Of a stretch of DNA of 64,000 nucleotides, positions 58,040 through 64,000 are shown one piece after another. The DNA is from Acanthochromis polyacanthus (taxonomy: Eukaryota > Chordata > Actinopteri > Pomacentridae): contig NC_067132.1 of NCBI RefSeq assembly GCF_021347895.1, positions 29,419,757 through 29,483,756 of the forward strand, read 5' to 3'. The first letter of the stretch is position 1, and every line of letters begins with the position of its first letter. The notes beneath the pieces are model-generated. The model ran no database searches and was not told where the DNA came from. It saw only the letters and a program-made list of their open reading frames with translations. A program made the translations under genes and the position numbers.

Positions 58040-58745
58040 GGCCGGATATAATTGTGTTCTAAATGATTAAAAATTTTCCAAAATAACTCAAAAATTGTGC
58101 AAAATTACTCAAAAGTCGTTTAAAATGACATGAAACTTGTTCCAAATGATTACAAATTGTCCAAAATGGCTCAAAAATTGTGCAAAATTACTCAGAAGTC
58201 GTTTAAAAATGACATGAAACTTGTTATAAATGATTACAAATGGTCCAAAATGGCTCAAAATATGTGCAAAATTACTCAAAAGTCATCTAAAATGACATGA
58301 AACTTGTTATAAATGATTAAAAATTGTCCAAAATGGCTCAAAAAATGTGCAAAATTACTCAAAAGTCATCTAAAATGACATGAAACTTGTTATAAATGAT
58401 TAAAAATTGTCCAAAATGGCTCAAAAAATGTGCAAAATTACTCAAAAGTTGTTTAAAATGACATGAAACTTGTTATAAATGATTACAAATTGTCCAAAAT
58501 GGCTCAAAAATTGTGCAAAATTACTCAGAAGTGGTTTAAAAATGACATGAAACTTGTTATAAATGATTACAAATTGTCCAAAATGGCTCAAAAAATGTGC
58601 AAAATTACTCAAAAGTCATCTAAAATGACATGAAACTTGTTCTAAATGATTACAAATTGTCCAAAATGTCTCAAAAATTGTGCAAAGTTACTCAGAAGTT
58701 GTTTAAAAATGACATGAAACTTGTTCTAAATGTTTAAGTAATGTG
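58040..58745. repeat. Degenerate tandem repeat of about 80-85 bp upstream of chrnd
   Basis: Eight or so copies of a unit with aaaatgacatgaaacttgtt, aaatgattacaaattgtcca, aaatggctcaaaaa and gtgcaaaattactcaaaagt. The same words, more scattered, continue to about 59,120 and reappear in cip2a introns. Confidence 0.9.
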
Positions 58746-59308
58746 CAGAAAGACCCAAAATTTGTCCATAATTACTTTAAAGTTAGTCAAAAATAGTTCA
58801 GAATCACTCCAAAGTCATCTAAAATAACATAACATCTGCGGTGAATGATTAAAAATGGTCCAGAATTACTCAAAAGTCATCAAAAATGCCATGAAATCTG
58901 TTCTAAAATGGTTAATAATTGCACAAAATCTCTCAAAAGTCATGCAAAGTGACACGAAATGTTGTAAATGATTAAAATGTGTCCATTATTACTTAAAAGT
59001 TATCCAAAAGGAAATGAAACCCATTTTAAGTTATTGAAAATTTGGCCAAAATGACTGAGAAATCGTCCAGAATCACTCCAAAGTCATCTAAAATGACATT
59101 ATACGAGTTGTAAATGATTAAAAGAGGAACTTGTGTACATTTTTCTACAGATATTTCGGCCCCCTTTGCTGCTGTCAGGCCATAAATCTCCACACTGAAT
59201 GACTGATGTCTCCTGATATAAAACAATAAAGGTTTTTCCAGTTTGCAAAGACAAACAAGTCGCGCAAACGAACATGAATCTGATCTGGAATCTGGAACAG
59301 ATCCATCA

Positions 59309-59314
59309 TTTATT
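59309..59314 (-). other. cip2a polyadenylation signal
   Basis: AATAAA on the minus strand about 180 nt after the stop codon. Confidence 0.5.
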
Positions 59315-59492
59315 CACTAAACAATAAAAACAGACACACACAAGACAAACATTTAAACGTTTAACACATAGGTTTAACAGAGTTCATCTAGTGTGTTTTA
59401 TTAACTGTAAAATGGTTCATTTGAGCTTTTAAAAAAGTCCATGAATGTTTTTAAAATCGAGTTTTTCCTCAGGAACTCATCTGCTTCGCTGC

Positions 59493-62400
59493 TCAGAGCG
59501 ACAGGTTGACGTCGTTCTTCATCTTCCCGCTGCTCAGGCTGTGGATCATCGCGATCATCGCCGAGTGTTTGTTCAACTCGTCCTCCTTGTGCTTCAGCTT
59601 CGCCTCCAGCTGACTCTTCTGCAGCTCCAGAGACGACGCCTGGAAAGCAAGAAATGACTGTCCATAAAGCTGCCCATAGTTACCCAGAAGTCATCTAAGT
59701 TCACATTACACCAGTCTGAAATTATTAAAAACTGTCCATAATTGCTCAAAAGTTCTCATTAGAATGTTAGAAAGTTTCGGGGCTCTAAAGACAAAAACAG
59801 ACGTCCGGGTTCACCTTGATGCTGGCGTCCTTCTTGGCCTGCTCCGTTTTGTTCAGTTCCTTCCTCAGAACGTCCACCGTGTCCTCCAGCTCTCTCCTCT
59901 CCTGGTCTTTCTCCTTCACTTTGTCCTCCTCGGCCTGAAGTTCAACACGCAGACCTGCCAGAAACACAGAAAAGGTTTGATTTTGTCCAAAATGACTCAC
60001 AAGCGATCCAAAAATTACGCAAAAGTCATCGAAATTACATTAAACCTGTTCTAAATCATTTTAAAAATGTCTAAAATTACTCAAAAATGGTCCAAAATGA
60101 CATCACACCTGTTTGAAATGATTAAAAATTGTCTAAAATTACTCAAAAGTCACCTACAATAACAATACACATGTTCTAAATCATTAAAAATAGTCTAAAC
60201 TGATTTTTAAAATGGTCTAAAATTACATTACACCTGTTCTAACTTATTAAAAATTGTCAGTAATGACTCAAAAACGGTCCATAAATGACATGACACCTGT
60301 ACTAAAGCATTACAAATTGTGATGACTCAAAAATCCTCTAAGTTGATATTACACCTGTTCTAAATGATTAAAATTTGTCTAAAATTATTTAAAAATGAGA
60401 GTACACCTGTTCTAAATGATTAAAATGTATCTAAAATTATTTAAAAATGAGAGTACACCTGTTCTAAATGATTAAAATTTGTCTAAAATTATTTAAAAAT
60501 GAGAGCACACCTGTTCTAAATGATTAAAATGTATCTAAAATTATTTAAAAATGAGAGTACACCTGTTCTAAATGACTACAAATGGTCCAGAATGACCTCA
60601 AAACTGACCAAAACAATGTGAAACTTGTCCAAAAACCACTCAAAATTATCCAAAATGAGCATCAAATCTGTGGTTAAACTCCTCATTTGTGGTTGTTTGT
60701 GTCGACAGAACACAGTTAAAACCACAGAATGATTCACAGCCCTGCACTGACATAAAACCGACCTGCGATGTCGCTGTTTTTCTTCTGCAGGTCCGACTGA
60801 AGGGATTTGATTTCTTCGTCTCTCTCCTCCAACACCGACGCCATCCTGAAAGAGGAACGGAGAAGAGTCAGAAACACGGACAGATGAGATGCTGGAGTGT
60901 ATTTCCAACAGGATTTATGACTAAAAACAGCAAACAGAGGTCCTAAAATGTGTGTCAGACACTATAATATAGTGTAAGATCTGCTGAAATATTTAATCAT
61001 AGGAGCTAAAATATGAGGAGCAGCTAACAGTGATGACATCAATCCTTTCTGTGGCTTATTATACCTGTTTAAAAGGATTAAAAATAGTGTAATTCACGGA
61101 GTTACTTGTCTTGCTGCAGCTGTAGAGCTTCCTGGTTCCTCCTCAGAGCTTCGTTCTGTTTGGTCAGAGAGATGTGAGCCGACTGGAGCTCCTTCAGCAG
61201 CCGCTCCGTCTCATTGAACCTGAAAACAGCACCGATAAACACAGGAAGAGACGCTTTATCATTAAAAGAACACCTGAAAACATGCTCGGGATGTGGGTTT
61301 TCCAGGGCCGATACCGATAAAGACAGATATTTGGAGCAGATATATATTAAACGTTACGTTTTAACAGCATGTTATAGCAGAGAACCTGTCATTCATAACT
61401 AGAATTCTTCATTAATAAGGGTTACCATAACGGAACATGTAAAATAGAAACTGGAGAGATTAAATGATCTCACACTACACATGTTCCAAATGATTTAAAA
61501 TTGTTCACAATTATGTAAAAATGGTCCAAAATGACATTATACCTGTTCTAAATTATAAAAAAATGGTCCAAAATGACATTATACCTGTTCTAAATTGTAA
61601 AAAAATGGTCCAAAATGACATTATACCTGTTCTAAATTATAAAAAAATGGTCCAAAATGTAATTATACCTGTTCAAAATTGTAAAAAATGGTCCAAAATG
61701 ACTCAAAAGTCATCTAAAATGATATTACACCTGTTATAAATTGTCAAAAGAAATTCAAAAATGACTCAAAAATGCTCCAAAGTGACATTACACCTGTTTA
61801 AAATGATTAAAATGGTCTAAAATTGCTCAAAAGTAATCTAAAATAGCGGCACATAATTTCTAAATTTAACAAAAATAGTACAAAATGACTTAAAAGTCAT
61901 CTAAAATGACATTACACCTGTTCTAAAATGATTAAAAATTGTTTAACATTGCTCAGAAGTCATCTAAAATGATATTATAACTGTTGTAGAGGATTAAAAA
62001 AATTTCCAAAAGTACTCAAAAGCAATTTAAAATGGCATACATTTTCTAAAATGACTAAGAATTGCCCAAAATCGCTCAAAAATCGTGTTAAATTACACAT
62101 TACACCCGTTCGAAAATATTAAAAGATTGTCAAAAATGACTCAAAAGTCGTCTAAAATGACATTATACTTGCTCTAAAATAATTAGAATGTCAACAGAAA
62201 GTTCAGGATTTTAAGCTAAATTAAACCGCATCATGTAATTTAATATAAAAATCAGAAGTACGTGGCATGGCTAAACTGTCATTTTGGAATAACACTGTTC
62301 TGCATTATTGTCTGCTCAGCTGTGGATCCAGAACTTGGTGGAGCTCCATGGATGTGTGTTCTCCAGCTGCTGACCTGTTCAGTAGGCTGTTGTAGGCTCC

Positions 62401-63816
62401 TTTCAGGGCCTGGTGGTCCTCAGAGTCCCGCTGCAGCCGGCCGTTGTGCTGCAGCAGCTCCTCCATGTCGGCCCTGGAGCGCTGCACCTCCAGAACCTGG
62501 CCGCTCAGCTCCGCCTGCAGATCCTCCCGCCGACGCTCAGCATCCTTCAGCAGAGACGCCAGCTTACGAGCCTGAAGGCAGACGGGGAAATATAGCACAT
62601 GTACAATGACACAAGGCTAAAATAGCACAAATGCTCGTGTCTTTATGCTTCATAGAGGATTAAAATTATTATTCTGTCAGTGTCAGAAGGTCTCAGTGCC
62701 AGAATTTGTCATTATCACGTTATTAAGTCTGATGTTAAACAGGAACAGAATATTTCCTGTAGTTGTTTGTAGAAAAGCTCTGGTAGGTCTAAGTTTGAGT
62801 TACCTCGGCCTCAGCTTGAGCTCGTTGGACGCGATACTGAGCGATGAGACGGTCGGCCTGAGAGAGAGCCAGAGCTTTGGCCTCCAGCAAGTCCTGCAGA
62901 CGGCTCTCCTTAGACTGAATACACACAGAAATACTGATTCAGAAAAACTCCTAAATCAACAAAGACTCCTCAGATTCTCTTTCTGAAATGATTAAATCCA
63001 GTTCTTTTACTATGTAAACTTGCAGCTCCTTAAGGAAATAAACCTCAAGTAGGCGATGAAAGACTTTAATAAAAAATATAAATAATGTATGATCCGTTTT
63101 CCCTTATATTAAAAAGATAGTTTAAAGTAAACACCTGCCTGTTCACCCGCCTGCAAAAGCCCACATCTACCACAAGGTGTCACTCTTTAACTTCAGACCA
63201 ATTATTTGGTCTGATTCTGGGTCACAAACCTGTCCAAAAATGATGTAAAACATGTCCAAAATGACAAAAACCTGTGCAAAATTATGTGAGACATGTCAAA
63301 ATTACAAAAACACGTCCAAAATGACAAAAACATGTCTAAAATGATGCAAAACCTGTCCACAATGACAAAAGCATGTCCAAAATGTTGTGAAACATTTCAA
63401 AAATTATATTAAACCTGTCAAAAAAGAAAAAAAAATGTGTCCAAAATGATGTGAAAACTGTCTAACATGACAAAAACATGTCAAAAATGACAACATGTCC
63501 AAAAATGATGCAAAACATGTCCAAAAAAAGAAAAAACGTCCAGAATTATGTGAAATTTGTCTAAAATGATTAAAAATTGGTCTAAAATGACTAAAAAATA
63601 CTTAAAATGTGTCTAAAATGAATCAAAAATGTCTGGAATATTTCAAAAACTGTCTAAAATGGTTCATAAAAATGTTCAAAATGTCTTTACACCAAAAGAT
63701 GTCACTGTAAATTGACGTTTTTATCCAACAAACTCACTCACCGTAAACGCAGAAAGCTTCTGTTCATAAACGTCGATGATCTCAGAAACATGTGAGTCCT
63801 TTGCCTGCTCCTGCAG
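59493..63816 (-). CDS. cip2a: CIP2A (PP2A inhibitor), C-terminal coiled-coil exons
   Basis: Seven minus-strand exons: 63742-63816, 62804-62914, 62375-62571, 61106-61219, 60763-60845, 59815-59954 and 59493-59639. They join in frame to 867 nt (288 residues and a stop). Upstream exons lie past the window end. The protein is a long coiled coil. Recognised family landmarks are [13 protein letters not shown] start, [20 protein letters not shown] followed by DRLIAQYR, then [15 protein letters not shown], and the terminal [15 protein letters not shown] ending VNLSL, which agrees with the known CIP2A C-terminus. CIP2A stabilises MYC by restraining PP2A and also acts in mitotic DNA-damage tolerance; its C-terminal half is the coiled-coil part after an armadillo-like dimerising domain. 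Synteny with HHLA2 supports orthology. Confidence 0.9.
60000..60650. repeat. Degenerate repeat in cip2a intron
   Basis: Words such as acacctgttctaaatgatta, aaattgtctaaaattactca and aaaatgacat recur every 60-80 bp; 60,360-60,570 holds a regular subunit (aaaatgagagtacacctgtt). It is related to 58,040-58,745. Confidence 0.8.
61480..62180. repeat. Degenerate repeat in cip2a intron
   Basis: The same family as above. 61,515-61,690 has a clean 42-bp subunit (aaaaatggtccaaaatgaca, ttatacctgttctaaatt), which yields a false [10 protein letters not shown] repeat ORF. Confidence 0.85.
63230..63690. repeat. Degenerate repeat in cip2a intron
   Basis: Short words aaaacatgtccaaaatgac and aaacctgtcc recur; it is a further diverged arm of the same repeat family. 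Confidence 0.75.
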
Positions 63817-64000
63817 CTACAAACAGCAAAAAGACAAGTGAAAACTACTGTAAGAATGAGGAAATAATTACATAAAATAAAAATTTAGACAGTCTATGAC
63901 TCATTTCTTTCATTTGCAATTGTGATAACTGCAAGACAGAAACTATCTGGTCTGATTCTTGGTCAAAAATAATTTTTTTCTCTCTCAAACTGTTTTATCT

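Noticed and set aside
61521..61739. Repeat protein [10 protein letters not shown]
   Set aside because: A 42-bp intronic repeat of cip2a gives the frame; no splice or start context.

Overview
This is a vertebrate (teleost fish, most likely percomorph) nuclear window. It has large intron-rich genes, dense fish-type transposons (Tc1/mariner, hAT, tRNA-SINE, LINE tails) and minisatellites, and no sign of bacterial gene organisation. Gene content and order support HHLA2-family genes next to CIP2A. HHLA2 and CIP2A are also close neighbours on human chromosome 3q13, which argues that the immunoglobulin genes on the left are true HHLA2 relatives.

Region 1 (about 1-42.5 kb) is a rearranged array of HHLA2-like (B7-family) type I membrane immunoglobulin genes. 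I count seven recognisable bodies plus one leader-only remnant, in the order 1(-, cut by the window edge), 1'(+, remnant), 2(-, intact, V-C), 3(+, broken), 4(+, V-C-V, damaged TM acceptor), 5(-, intact, V-C-V), 6(-, broken), 7(+, intact, V-C-V). All use the same phase-1 modular exons: a 55-nt leader, a V exon of about 312-318 nt, a 267-nt C exon, a 291-nt second V-type exon, a TM exon and two small cytoplasmic exons. The C exon and part of the V exon are almost identical between copies. The C-C'-C'' and FG segments of the V domain differ sharply. Introns show block duplications: copy 1 resembles 6, copy 2 resembles 5, and 4 resembles 7. Copy 2 is a mosaic, because its 5' half matches copy 5 while its deletion of the third Ig domain matches copy 6.

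Region 2 (about 43-45 kb) holds a stray kinesin-1 (KIF5-type) 72-nt exon with intact splice sites on the minus strand, an unrecognised plus-strand terminal-exon-like ORF, and a Tc1 fragment.

Region 3 (45.2-57.8 kb, minus) is a complete 12-exon chrnd gene (muscle nicotinic acetylcholine receptor delta subunit, 517 aa predicted). One intron uses a GC-AG splice pair. Its introns carry a 1.07-kb minisatellite, a 0.8-kb 22-bp minisatellite and three hAT-type elements, one of which contains a RecQ-helicase-like fragment.

Region 4 (59.5-64 kb, minus) is the 3' part (seven exons) of cip2a, the coiled-coil inhibitor of PP2A; the rest lies beyond the window. A degenerate repeat recurs in its introns and in the chrnd-cip2a spacer.
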